Shown piece after piece: positions 18,167 to 25,994 of a DNA stretch of 64,000 bases (within the stretch, counting starts at the first letter, position 1; every line of letters begins with the position of its first letter). Source of the stretch: Escherichia hormaechei_A (GTDB lineage: Bacteria; Pseudomonadota; Gammaproteobacteria; Enterobacterales; Enterobacteriaceae); assembly GCA_042434945.1 (NCBI GenBank), contig CP170191.1:1488001-1552000 (forward strand). Direction: 5' to 3'. Position numbers and translations under genes: made by a program. The notes under the pieces were generated by a model. It was given only the letters and a program-made list of their open reading frames with translations, was not told the origin of the DNA and ran no database searches.

Positions 18167-19252
18167 TTAGTCCACGTATTCCGGTTTCATATCCGCCAGG
18201 GTGATGCTGAACTGACCATGCAATTCGTCGCCCAGATGGCGTTTAGACGATGCAAGAACGCGCTCTACCTCTGCGAACCGCGCAGCTGCATTGGGGTCAT
18301 CTGAAGGTGGCAAGGAATTGATGGCTGCTTCGACTTTGTTCCGTGCATCAACCAGGTAATAACGCTTCACGGCCTTGTTTTTCAGCTCAGTGAACAGGGC
18401 AGAACCCAGCGTTGCTTTCACGGTTTCAATATCTGCGCGCAGAGCTTTAGCGCTATCCACATCCTGAGCCGCCTCGATGCGGTCACGAAAATCATCAGCA
18501 AGTGCATCGATGTTTTGAGCTGATTCCTGAGCCGTTTGAGTGGTAGTGACATTGTCACCTGAAATGTCTGCAAGGCTAACGTGCTGCGCCGGTGCAGGGT
18601 TTACCTCTCGTTCTTCACGTCGATCATCGAGCTCATCAGGGGTGTAAACGCCCAGAATCACATCCGGGCAGAACAGTCTCGCCCAGCGTTTGACGGCCAG
18701 GTATGCCAGCTGCTGGCGTGGGTCGTCAGCCCACAGGGTAGAGTTTCGGGTTCGGGCCTGAGCCAGTAGTAAATCGAATTCTCTCGGCTGATCTTCACCT
18801 TTAAGTGTTGCGCGAATAATGATGCCGATCCCGGCTTCGTCAGCCAGGGTCCAGCCCGGGACGCGGTACTCGCCTTTATCACCTTTACGGATGTGAAATT
18901 TTCCAACGACCTTTTCCCATGGCCCGTACCACTCATATTCAAAACGACTTGCCAGAACGCCGCTGCGTGTAATGACGGCATTAACCAGCTGCGCTTCATA
19001 CCCGAGTACACCGTTAATCAGGTGCGTTTTCTGCGCCACGGCAAAGGGATTCATCTGCCATTGTGCTGCCTGCATCGCTACGGCCATGCAATCGGCCTGA
19101 TTGCCCTGAAGATGCTTGGGAACTGTCGCGTTGCCCTGAGCCATAATCTGCGCGAACGTGCTGATGGCGTTCAGATACTTTGAATCGAACAAAGCCACGT
19201 TTGAGTTAACAACGGTGTTTTGGTCAGTAACCGTAACATTAGTATTTTGCAT
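18167..19252 (-). CDS. recT: RecT-family single-strand annealing protein
   Basis: A 361-aa RecT-family recombinase. The conserved core (about residues 30-205) includes CMAVAMQAAQWQMNPFAVAQ and the KRWARLFCPDV end; the C-terminal third is variable and rich in alanine and charged residues. It anneals complementary strands after RecE resection in RecA-independent phage recombination. It starts 9 bp after recE ends, so the two are co-translated. The same gene pair occurs in Rac. Confidence 0.92.
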   Translation of the reverse strand: MQNTNVTVTDQNTVVNSNVALFDSKYLNAISTFAQIMAQGNATVPKHLQGNQADCMAVAMQAAQWQMNPFAVAQKTHLINGVLGYEAQLVNAVITRSGVLASRFEYEWYGPWEKVVGKFHIRKGDKGEYRVPGWTLADEAGIGIIIRATLKGEDQPREFDLLLAQARTRNSTLWADDPRQQLAYLAVKRWARLFCPDVILGVYTPDELDDRREEREVNPAPAQHVSLADISGDNVTTTQTAQESAQNIDALADDFRDRIEAAQDVDSAKALRADIETVKATLGSALFTELKNKAVKRYYLVDARNKVEAAINSLPPSDDPNAAARFAEVERVLASSKRHLGDELHGQFSITLADMKPEYVD

Positions 19253-19261
19253 AAGTCCCCC

Positions 19262-22200
19262 TTAAGCCTGAGCGCGCAGCGCTTCAAGGCGGCGCAGGTC
19301 GAAGTCGTTCAGTTCGTCTGTGTAATCGTCGATGATTGGCGCTGGCCATTCCCCTGTGTCGAAGCCGGTTGCTATAGCGCGCATTGCTTTTCGGTACTCG
19401 AGCATGCCCAGTTCTAGAAGGTCTGCGGATGCCTCGATGATGGCGATCCAGTGGTAGTTCTCGTCTTTGTTGACGAAAATCCAGAAGAACTGGTCCAGCG
19501 CCGCGGTTTCGCAGTACATAGCCGCGCTCAGGTGATAATCACGTTCAATGATTTCCCGGTGTAGCCTGGCGCGCAGGCTTTCCTGCTTAACGTTCCACAT
19601 GCTGATGGTTTTCAGGTCAGCACCAATACGCACGCCGTCCAGGTCGATCTCAAGGTCAGGGCGCACACGAACTTCCAGGCCCGTCTCCTCATCAAAGCCG
19701 AAGTAACTCACCTCGACGGCGCGGCTCGGGTGGGTCAGCAGCATGCCAGCGGTCGGGTGTGCCAGAAGAGCTTTTTGAATATCCAGCGCGGTGCTGAGTT
19801 GCTGGCGGGTGACCAGTACTTTCCCTTCCGGGTTATCGCGCCAGGCATCTAGCAACTCGTCGGCAAACACGGCATCTGGTTTGGCTGCCTTCACGGCCTG
19901 GATCATGTCTGCTTTGGTACCGGACACTTTCAGTGGCGCCGGTTTCTGTGCTTCCTGAGCCACAAGGTCAGGGTTGATGATTGCCAACTGCTCCAGCAAC
20001 GCGTCACGGCTGCCGCTGGTTTTAACCGGCGTCGGCAGGGTGGCGTTGTACTCTTTGATGCAAGCCTTCATTGCCGTCGCCGTCTGCTTCTGGTCACCAT
20101 CAATACGCTGGAAGTCAGCTGGCAGCGCCATATAGTTCTGCGCCGTTTCTTCCAGGTTAGCGCCAAGCGGAACCTGCGGCGGCAGGGTGGCGTTGTACTC
20201 TTCCAGTAACACCTTAATGTCGTCGGCAGACAGCAGCGCCGGCAGGCTGACATTGTGCTCATCGATAAAGGCGCGCAGGGTCGCGGCCGTTGTGAATGCG
20301 CCTTCCGGGATTACCGGTTCAACGCTGAATTCTGCGTCCAGTTGTTCAGGCTGCAACGCCAGCGCATGCACCAAGTTGCCCATGTCCAGCACCGCGGAGC
20401 GCTCTTTGACGATGGTTTTCTCAACGTGGCACGAATTGAAGTACATCAGCGATACGCGCGCATCTTTCACCTGGGTTGAACTGATGCCGTTGGCGGCGTG
20501 GTAAACCTCGTTCGGAAGACCTTCATAACGGCCTGGCTCGAAATAAGCAGGATATTCAACTGCTGGTTCTTCCTGATGCACTTCTGGTTCGTTTTGTGCC
20601 GATTCTGGTTCGCTTTGAGCAGGTTCTGGCTCTTCCTGGCTGACAGAATCTGTTTTTTGGTGAACACGAGCCTGCTCCTGGTTAGTGAGGCTTGATGCGG
20701 CTGCGGCCAATATCACTGCCGGAGCTACGGTAACTGCTTGCCTATCAGCTGCATCAGCGCCTTCGCCTGGTTGTACCGGATCAGTATTTTCGACTTTCTC
20801 TGGCTGAGTCGTTTCCATCTGCACATTGCTGGTGGTCTCTGCTGCGTTTTCCGTTTTTTGGACTTCATTTGAGGAGGTATTGATGACCGAATCGGTAGTT
20901 CCACCCAATAGGGCATCGATGGAGTAAATTCCACCTCCGAGGTTTTCAACTTTCGGTTGAGCTGCTTGAGCTTCCACCTCAACAACTGGCGCAGATAAAG
21001 GAAGAAGCTCAACCGCGGAGTTAAACTCTGCCGTCATGGCTTTATTCACGAACTCAAGATGAGCCACTGGCGTGTGATGAATGTTTTCTGGAGCGATGCG
21101 GATCACGTTGAAGATAGCCGCGCGGTTTACCGACAAAACCCCAGGCTGGTTGCGCAGAATGGCACTCCATGATTTCCATGGTTCTTCTCGCTTCGCCACG
21201 ATCTCTTTGGCGCGGCGCAAAACGCTGGAGGGGATTTCAAAGTGATGAAAATCCATAGGCAGCAGGGCGCATGCGATCTCAAGATCGAGAGTGTCCAGAG
21301 TGTGATGCGCGCCTTCGCCGCGATCCGTTACATAGCCGCCGTCGGCATTGGTACCAGAATCGGTGCGCTGAACATTACTAATGCGGTTACCGGCTGCCCA
21401 TTCGCGAACGAGAATGCCACGGTCAATGTAATCAGTTTCTGCCCATATTTTGGTGAAACGGAGAACCAAAGCGAGTTCGTGACGCTTCTCCTGGCTGAAC
21501 ACCTTGCGAATGGCGTCGGTGTAGCGCCACAGGTCTTTGGTATCGTAGCCCTTAATCTCTTCGCAGTTTTCTGCCGCCAGCAGCAGGTTCTGAACGTAGC
21601 TGTTGTCAGTGTCCATCTCGAGCGCGCTGATAGCTTCGTACTCCTCGCGGGTTACGTGGTGGCGCAGTTCGTCGGCGGTGAACTGTGAAAGAAGTTGCTT
21701 GCGGAAGGGCATTCTGCACACTGGATAACGGGTGTTTTCATCGTCGTGCTCGCCGATCTGGATACCGTCATCAGTAGCGATATGCTTGCCAGTTTCAACC
21801 CCGGCGTCGCTGGTTCTTTCTGATTTGAGCAGAGTAAGTTTTCCGCTTCTCCACTCTCTTGCTACCTCATTGCGGTCGCCAGCATCTACTCTCAACCAGT
21901 CGGCCATGAAAGCAGCAAGTAGCTTTACTTCGTGCTCTTCATCTGGCGCGAATACCTGCTTAATAGCCTGTACCAGTTTCCACTCAGCGTTCAGGCTGAG
22001 TTCGGCAACTTCAGGGATGTCGTTCTTCGCCAGCAGCAGATTCTGGAGATAGGTGTTGCCTTCATCCAGAGACATTTCGCTGGCAGCCAGTTGCTGCTCT
22101 TTAGTGATGTGTGACTGGTATTTGTCGCTGATCAGGTGGACGGCATAACGAACCGCTGGAGTGCGGTTTTCAAGCGGGACACTCTCGACGGTAGTTTCGA

Positions 22201-22534
22201 CTTTAACGGTCGTTTCCGGTGCGGCAGAGCTGTCCCCGGGTCCAGTCGACTCAGCACCAGACTTTGGCAACCAGGTGCGTCCATCGTCTTGGAGTTCGTA
22301 GCGTTTGCACCAGGTGTAATCCACTGTACTTTCTTCCGGGAGGTCGTCGAAGACCGGAAAATCGGTGCGAATCGGTTTGGCATAATCCTTACCGCGTCCG
22401 GTTTCAATACCAGCATCTTCCAGCTCAACATCGAGCTGTAGGTTTGCGCGGGCTTCTGATTTCGCAGTGAACCAAATCACTGCGTCTTCTTTGCCAGATT
22501 TCTGCGTAGCTTTAACTACATAGAAAAATTCCAT
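19262..22534 (-). CDS. recE: RecE, exodeoxyribonuclease VIII
   Basis: A 1090-aa protein. The C-terminal part (about 660-1090) is the RecE 5'-3' dsDNA exonuclease domain: YEGLPNEVYHAANGISST, later VRPDLEIDLDG and GADLKTI carry acidic residues of the PD-(D/E)XK nuclease core. The N-terminal half includes two related segments, about 140-233 and 290-384, and a low-complexity EPEPAQSEPE stretch near 630-660. It is longer than Rac RecE (866 aa). GAGGATC precedes the ATG. It works with RecT. Confidence 0.9.
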   Translation of the reverse strand: MEFFYVVKATQKSGKEDAVIWFTAKSEARANLQLDVELEDAGIETGRGKDYAKPIRTDFPVFDDLPEESTVDYTWCKRYELQDDGRTWLPKSGAESTGPGDSSAAPETTVKVETTVESVPLENRTPAVRYAVHLISDKYQSHITKEQQLAASEMSLDEGNTYLQNLLLAKNDIPEVAELSLNAEWKLVQAIKQVFAPDEEHEVKLLAAFMADWLRVDAGDRNEVAREWRSGKLTLLKSERTSDAGVETGKHIATDDGIQIGEHDDENTRYPVCRMPFRKQLLSQFTADELRHHVTREEYEAISALEMDTDNSYVQNLLLAAENCEEIKGYDTKDLWRYTDAIRKVFSQEKRHELALVLRFTKIWAETDYIDRGILVREWAAGNRISNVQRTDSGTNADGGYVTDRGEGAHHTLDTLDLEIACALLPMDFHHFEIPSSVLRRAKEIVAKREEPWKSWSAILRNQPGVLSVNRAAIFNVIRIAPENIHHTPVAHLEFVNKAMTAEFNSAVELLPLSAPVVEVEAQAAQPKVENLGGGIYSIDALLGGTTDSVINTSSNEVQKTENAAETTSNVQMETTQPEKVENTDPVQPGEGADAADRQAVTVAPAVILAAAASSLTNQEQARVHQKTDSVSQEEPEPAQSEPESAQNEPEVHQEEPAVEYPAYFEPGRYEGLPNEVYHAANGISSTQVKDARVSLMYFNSCHVEKTIVKERSAVLDMGNLVHALALQPEQLDAEFSVEPVIPEGAFTTAATLRAFIDEHNVSLPALLSADDIKVLLEEYNATLPPQVPLGANLEETAQNYMALPADFQRIDGDQKQTATAMKACIKEYNATLPTPVKTSGSRDALLEQLAIINPDLVAQEAQKPAPLKVSGTKADMIQAVKAAKPDAVFADELLDAWRDNPEGKVLVTRQQLSTALDIQKALLAHPTAGMLLTHPSRAVEVSYFGFDEETGLEVRVRPDLEIDLDGVRIGADLKTISMWNVKQESLRARLHREIIERDYHLSAAMYCETAALDQFFWIFVNKDENYHWIAIIEASADLLELGMLEYRKAMRAIATGFDTGEWPAPIIDDYTDELNDFDLRRLEALRAQA

Positions 22535-22674
22535 GTGAGATCCTCTTTTTTGGATGTAAGATCCCCGGGCCAGAGATAGCGCCCGTTGGGTGAACTTTGG
22601 TTTTTTAAGTAGTTTTCCGGTGTAACTTTGGTCGGGAGCACCGGACGTATGGGCCGCCTTGCGCGGCTTTTACG

Positions 22675-22839
22675 TTATGCCTCGTGTGCCATCTGGTCGT
22701 ACGAAGCACAACGTTCAGAGCAGTATTCTTTTTCTTTGCGCGCCAGCTGTGCGCCGTTGCTATAGAGAAGGGTACTTTTGACTACTTCCTCCGGTTTAAC
22801 CGGCTTGCCGCAGTACCCGCATTTCGTTGAGTTACACAT
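22675..22839 (-). CDS. YdaE-like small Cys-rich protein
   Basis: A 54-aa protein, MCNSTKCGYCGKPVKPEEVV at its start, with CGYC and later CSERC, a likely four-cysteine zinc ribbon. It resembles the small YdaE-type proteins that lie upstream of recE in Rac and related prophages; function unknown. Its start overlaps the stop of the preceding 38-codon gene by 8 bp, indicating coupled translation. Confidence 0.72.
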   Translation of the reverse strand: MCNSTKCGYCGKPVKPEEVVKSTLLYSNGAQLARKEKEYCSERCASYDQMAHEA

Positions 22840-22948
22840 CTGGATTCCCCTTTTGCGCTAGCAGGTAGCACAAGCGGCGAAGAATCACTTCGAACAAGTT
22901 AAGTTTTACGGCCTGCTGCCGTCCTGGTTTGCGTGCGAAATCAATCAT
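22832..22948 (-). CDS. 38-aa basic peptide in the kil position
   Basis: MIDFARKPGRQQAVKLNLFE... is a 38-aa basic peptide whose second half (LFEVILRRLCYLLAQKG) forms an amphipathic helix. GGGGTGAG precedes the ATG and the stop overlaps the next gene. It is the first gene of the leftward operon, where Rac has kilR and lambda-like phages have kil, cell-division inhibitors. No sequence similarity to Kil can be claimed, so the role is inferred from position only. Confidence 0.55.
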   Translation of the reverse strand: MIDFARKPGRQQAVKLNLFEVILRRLCYLLAQKGNPDV

Positions 22949-23098
22949 TCTCACCCCTGTTTGCCTTATCGCCGGCCAGCGGAACGTTTACACCTGATGC
23001 GCGTTAATCTCTCCACCTCATCCGACTATTCGTATACCGTCGGCGGCTACTTCGTGGGCGTCCTGCCTTGGTGGTTCGTAGTGCGTCTTGGTGATATT

Positions 23099-23127
23099 AG
23101 TAAATCACTACTTTACTATTTGGTCAA
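23099..23127 (-). promoter_or_regulatory. Leftward early promoter (pL)
   Basis: On the minus strand TTGACC (23127-23122), a 17-bp spacer and TTTACT (23104-23099) lie upstream of the early operon. The operator at 23100-23116 covers the last 12 spacer bases and five bases of the -10, the same geometry as at pR. Confidence 0.75.
23100..23116. promoter_or_regulatory. Repressor operator OL
   Basis: GTAAATCACTACTTTAC: 5-bp inverted arms GTAAA/TTTAC around 7 bp. The same arms and spacing recur at 24132-24148 and 24181-24197. Only one copy is seen on the left. Confidence 0.75.
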
Positions 23128-23200
23128 GTAATAGGGGTCTAAAAAGTACAGCATTGCTTTACCTTGGCTATTTGGAGTATGAAATTGCATGATGGAAGAC

Positions 23201-23229
23201 AAAAAAATCCCGACGTAAAGGTCGGGATT
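23201..23229 (-). terminator. Terminator of the repressor operon
   Basis: A 9-bp stem AATCCCGAC/GTCGGGATT with a 6-nt loop, followed on the minus strand by seven T. It lies downstream of the repressor and the 75-aa gene and stops transcription before pL. Confidence 0.88.
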
Positions 23230-23514
23230 GGCGAGTTGGGGGGAGGGTATAACAAACCCGGCGCGGGGGCCGGGCCATGAGATAAGGGTCAGGACTCTAA
23301 TATTAATTTGTTGGCAAACTCAATAGTATCTTAATGATTTGATGCAGGAATATGGTTTATCTTCTTGGTGTCCACATCAATTTTTTGTCAGCTATTTAAA
23401 TAGCTCCGCGCGTATAGAACGGATTCACTCTCCATGTACCTCTCATGAAGCTTTTTCAGGCGAATCTCGAAACAGGGGAGGTTGCGAAGAACTCAAAAAA
23501 CTAACTTTTTCGCT
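23230..23514. other. Gap between the terminator and the 75-aa gene
   Basis: I see no gene with a convincing start or family match. Small open frames on the plus strand here are antisense to the 75-aa gene or lack a ribosome-binding site. Confidence 0.4.
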
Positions 23515-23742
23515 TCACAACAGAACCATTACTGTAACCACTACGAATGCTATTAATAGCACTGCCATAACGATGATCGCAAAAGTTGTTGAGTCCTTAA
23601 AGTAAGTCTTTTCTTGGCCATTTACGGGACCAATCAGTACGATCCAGATGAAAAGGAAGGTGAAGCAAAGAACGGCGCTAGAAATTAAAAACAGGCCAGT
23701 TTTCAATCGTGTCCCTCGTTGTTTGCACCTGATTCTTACCAC
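23515..23742 (-). CDS. Small two-helix membrane protein
   Basis: A 75-aa protein with a basic N-terminus (residues 4-14) and two strongly hydrophobic segments, about 16-38 and 54-75. Its start overlaps the repressor stop by 7 bp, so it is co-expressed with the repressor in the lysogen. This is where Rac carries sieB. A superinfection-exclusion role is plausible from position and topology, but no family is recognised. Confidence 0.6.
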   Translation of the reverse strand: MVRIRCKQRGTRLKTGLFLISSAVLCFTFLFIWIVLIGPVNGQEKTYFKDSTTFAIIVMAVLLIAFVVVTVMVLL

Positions 23743-24122
23743 TCAGTGTCGCCCTTAATTCGTCTACTCATGTATTTTTCATACAACTCATCAAGCTCCT
23801 TCAGGCGTAGCGCGAAGATGCGAAGCATGTTTTGCTGCTCTTCTTCCGGCAGTTGGCGATAAAGCTCCAACAGGCGCTGTTCGTCAGGCTTGAGTCCGTC
23901 TTTCTCTCCGACATCCTCACCTAATAACCATGGCACTGATACGCCAGCAGCGTCAGCAACAGCCAATGCTGATTCTTTGCTGATTTTGCCTGTTCTGAAC
24001 CACCCGGTTACCGCCTGCTTACTGACATTAGCAACCTTGGCCATCTCTGTTTTTGAGAAACCTTTACCGTTCAGTTCAGTCAGCCTGGAAATAAGGCTCT
24101 GGTTAGGATCTTTTTTATTCAT
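23736..24122 (-). CDS. Prophage repressor, CI/RacR/DicA type without peptidase domain
   Basis: A 128-aa protein starting MNKKDPNQSLISRLTELNG, with an HTH at about 20-50 (FSKTEMAKVANVSKQAVTGW). The C-terminal half is a helical segment rich in E, Q and L; there is no LexA-type S24 peptidase, so RecA-stimulated self-cleavage is not expected. Size resembles DicA and RacR. No Shine-Dalgarno precedes the ATG, and the likely -10 (TACAAT, 24134-24129) puts the transcript start at or next to the start codon, suggesting a leaderless mRNA. Confidence 0.85.
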   Translation of the reverse strand: MNKKDPNQSLISRLTELNGKGFSKTEMAKVANVSKQAVTGWFRTGKISKESALAVADAAGVSVPWLLGEDVGEKDGLKPDEQRLLELYRQLPEEEQQNMLRIFALRLKELDELYEKYMSRRIKGDTEW

Positions 24123-24128
24123 GCATGG

Positions 24129-24157
24129 ATTGTAAACAATAGCTTTACCGGTGGATA
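24129..24157 (-). promoter_or_regulatory. Putative repressor promoter (pRM-like)
   Basis: On the minus strand a weak -35 (TATCCA), 17-bp spacer and a good -10 (TACAAT) point at the repressor start codon. An operator copy overlaps the -10, which would give autorepression. Confidence 0.5.
24132..24148. promoter_or_regulatory. Repressor operator (repressor side)
   Basis: GTAAACAATAGCTTTAC: GTAAA/TTTAC arms with a 7-bp centre, identical in arms and spacing to the other two copies. Confidence 0.75.
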
Positions 24158-24169
24158 GACAGGCGTTTA

Positions 24170-24198
24170 TTGACTCAATGGTAAATAGATGCTTTACT
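24170..24198 (+). promoter_or_regulatory. Rightward early promoter (pR)
   Basis: TTGACT (24170-24175), 17-bp spacer, TTTACT (24193-24198), about 15 bp before the Cro-like ribosome-binding site. The -10 is identical to that of pL and the -35 differs only in its last base. Confidence 0.75.
24181..24197. promoter_or_regulatory. Repressor operator OR
   Basis: GTAAATAGATGCTTTAC: GTAAA/TTTAC arms with a 7-bp centre, lying across the spacer and -10 of pR so that bound repressor would exclude RNA polymerase. Confidence 0.78.
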
Positions 24199-24219
24199 TT
24201 GCTCACTCAAGGAGGTCCT

Positions 24220-24438
24220 ATGACTGGTATTGAAAATGCAATTCTCCGAACAGGTTCCGCCAGCGCGCTTGGCACTTTAATCGGTGTTTCAAAAATGGCT
24301 GTTTCACTGTGGCGCCGCAAAGGCATTCCCGCCAAGCGAGTGTTGCCAGTATTTGAGGCTACAGGTGTAACACCTCATGAACTACGTCCTGATCTCTACC
24401 CAAACCCAAGTGATGGTTTACCTAAACAGGAGCCTTAA
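24220..24438 (+). CDS. YdaS/Cro-like HTH protein
   Basis: A 72-aa protein, MTGIENAILRTGSASALGTL at its start, with the HTH GVSKMAVSLWRRKGIPAKRV and ATGV; this matches the YdaS family (DicC, Rac YdaS), Cro-like regulators. AAGGAGG at 24209-24215 fixes the start. It is the first gene of the rightward operon, 2 bp before the YdaT-like gene. In Rac, racR represses ydaS-ydaT and loss of that repression is toxic. Confidence 0.82.
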   Translation: MTGIENAILRTGSASALGTLIGVSKMAVSLWRRKGIPAKRVLPVFEATGVTPHELRPDLYPNPSDGLPKQEP

Positions 24439-24440
24439 CA

Positions 24441-24992
24441 ATGCAAACTGTTTCGTTTCAACAGAGTAGCAGAGCTTCCTCTAATCGACTGATATTCCCG
24501 TGTCATCAAAGCGAATCGGCAGTGCAGGGTATTGATCATCGCGATATCTGCTCAGCGGTCCGGGCGTGGGCTGCGACAGAAGGGCGCGTAGCTGTAGCGC
24601 TTCAAATCCAAGAAGCAGCTGAAGAACTTCAACTTGATGGCGTAGATTTCTCAGGCCAGGCCGATGTCTGGAACGTGAAGCTGTTCCGTTGGTTGGACAA
24701 CAAAGAAGACTCTGCATCGTACCGAAAGAACGTCGAGCAACTCGTGCCCGCGATCATGTCTGTCTTACCACTTCGATACCGCGACCGTGTCGTAAAAAAC
24801 GACTCGTTTGCCTACCGCATGGCCAGGTTGGAAAAAGAGGTGAGTGAGGCGAAGCAAGCTCTGATGCTTGATGCACCGAAGAAGGAAAAGCTGAAGGAGT
24901 TAGGCGAGGGGATTTTCGAAATGTTCAGGATCGATCCGGACCTTACGGCGCCGCTGCTGGCGATGGTCACAACCATGCTGGGGGCAGTGTGA
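24441..24992 (+). CDS. YdaT-family protein
   Basis: A 183-aa protein. Residues 28-125 contain a conserved YdaT-type core: AVRAWAATEGRVAVALQIQE, LKxF-like RWLDN, YRKNVEQLVPAIMSVLP and a heptad-rich EKEVSEAKQALMLDAPKKEK. The family includes Rac YdaT, toxic when expressed, and is often found in the CII position. The role here, a toxin or an early regulator, is not resolved by sequence. It follows the YdaS-like gene by 2 bp with AGGAG upstream. Confidence 0.75.
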   Translation: MQTVSFQQSSRASSNRLIFPCHQSESAVQGIDHRDICSAVRAWAATEGRVAVALQIQEAAEELQLDGVDFSGQADVWNVKLFRWLDNKEDSASYRKNVEQLVPAIMSVLPLRYRDRVVKNDSFAYRMARLEKEVSEAKQALMLDAPKKEKLKELGEGIFEMFRIDPDLTAPLLAMVTTMLGAV

Positions 24993-25093
24993 ATACTTCA
25001 GAAAAGGCGAAAGCCGGTCTGCGCGAACAGAACCGACTATCAGGTGCAAAAACGGAGTGTAATTGCGGAGCTAAGTATGTCAAACACAGCTGA
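24989..25093 (+). CDS. 34-aa peptide with a CxC motif (tentative)
   Basis: A GTG-started frame overlapping the YdaT stop (GTGTGA) encodes 34 aa with ECNCGAKYVKHS at its end. It has GGGG 5-8 bp upstream, overlaps the replication gene start by 17 bp, and would be translationally coupled. No family is recognised. Confidence 0.35.
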   Translation: MNTSEKAKAGLREQNRLSGAKTECNCGAKYVKHS

Positions 25094-25994
25094 AATTATC
25101 AATTTCCCCAACAGAACTGAACAACCGGGAGGTCGTATGGCCGACCTGTCGAACGGGTATACCAAGGTCGCTAACGAGATTCAACAGCTCAAACCTCGTC
25201 TGAGAATGTCAGGCCGGGAGTGGCAGTGTTTTGAGGCGGTGATCTGGCTTACCTACGGCTGGAACAAGAAACAGGACCGCGTTACGAACACGGTGATCGC
25301 CGAGCTTACAGGGTTGAGTGATTCGCATGTTTCTGATGTGCTCAAATCACTTGCAGAACGCAAAATCATCTTCAGTCAAAAGCAGGGCGTGATGAAAACA
25401 GTTGGTATAAATACTGACCTTTCCGCCTGGATTTTAGACAAACCGAAAACGGGAAAAGTCTTCCCGAAATCGGGAAAAGTGTTACCGAAAACGGGAAAAA
25501 CCTTCCCGGAAACGGTAGACACCCAAGACTATAACAAGAACAATATTAAAATATCCTCGTCTCGGAATTCTGACGAATCCCGAAACCAGAAAACTCAAAA
25601 GTTTCTCTCACGTCATCAAGAAGCTGCCGCCGGGATATACACTCCAGCAGGTAAATCATGGGGATCAGCTGACGACCTCAAGGCCGCTCGCTGGATTTAC
25701 GACAGGCTTCTCACCGTCAACGCATCGCTATCCGAACCAAACTGGGCTGAATGGGCGAACACCATCAGGCTGATGCGCGTCCAGGACAAGCGTACTCACT
25801 ACGAAATCTGTAACCTGTTCCAGTGGGCCAACCGGGACGAGTTCTGGAAAGACAACATCCTGAGCCCTTCAAGTCTGCGAAAGCAGTGGGATCAGCTCAC
25901 TACAAAACGGCTACGCGCTACCGGAACGGCAAAGCCATCCCGGAGCGGCATCGACCTGCATAACACCGACTGGATTGACGGGGTGATGGAATGA
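25077..25994 (+). CDS. Replication protein O (origin-binding)
   Basis: A 305-aa lambda O-type initiator. The N-terminal domain (about residues 20-125) is a winged helix: NGYTKVANEIQQLKPRLRMSG and AELTGLSDSHVSDVLKSLAER. The centre (about 125-150) has repeated KTGKVFP-like heptapeptides encoded by the iterons, followed by a C-terminal domain for P binding. GGAG precedes the chosen ATG at 25077. The last bases overlap the P gene start. Confidence 0.88.
   Translation: MSNTAEIINFPNRTEQPGGRMADLSNGYTKVANEIQQLKPRLRMSGREWQCFEAVIWLTYGWNKKQDRVTNTVIAELTGLSDSHVSDVLKSLAERKIIFSQKQGVMKTVGINTDLSAWILDKPKTGKVFPKSGKVLPKTGKTFPETVDTQDYNKNNIKISSSRNSDESRNQKTQKFLSRHQEAAAGIYTPAGKSWGSADDLKAARWIYDRLLTVNASLSEPNWAEWANTIRLMRVQDKRTHYEICNLFQWANRDEFWKDNILSPSSLRKQWDQLTTKRLRATGTAKPSRSGIDLHNTDWIDGVME
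25443..25516 (+). other. Replication origin iterons inside gene O
   Basis: Three 21-bp direct repeats starting at 25443, 25464 and 25485, plus a partial fourth at 25506. Each begins CCGAAA and contains CGGGAAAA. An AT-rich stretch follows (about 25527-25555). The layout matches lambda ori, where O binds iterons next to an AT-rich melting region. Confidence 0.82.

Noticed and set aside
23339..23605. 88-aa plus-strand gene near the terminator
   Set aside because: It is partly antisense to the 75-aa membrane protein, lacks a ribosome-binding site and shows no family pattern.
25443..25516. CRISPR array
   Set aside because: The 21-bp repeats are contiguous without spacers, lie inside the O gene and are origin iterons.
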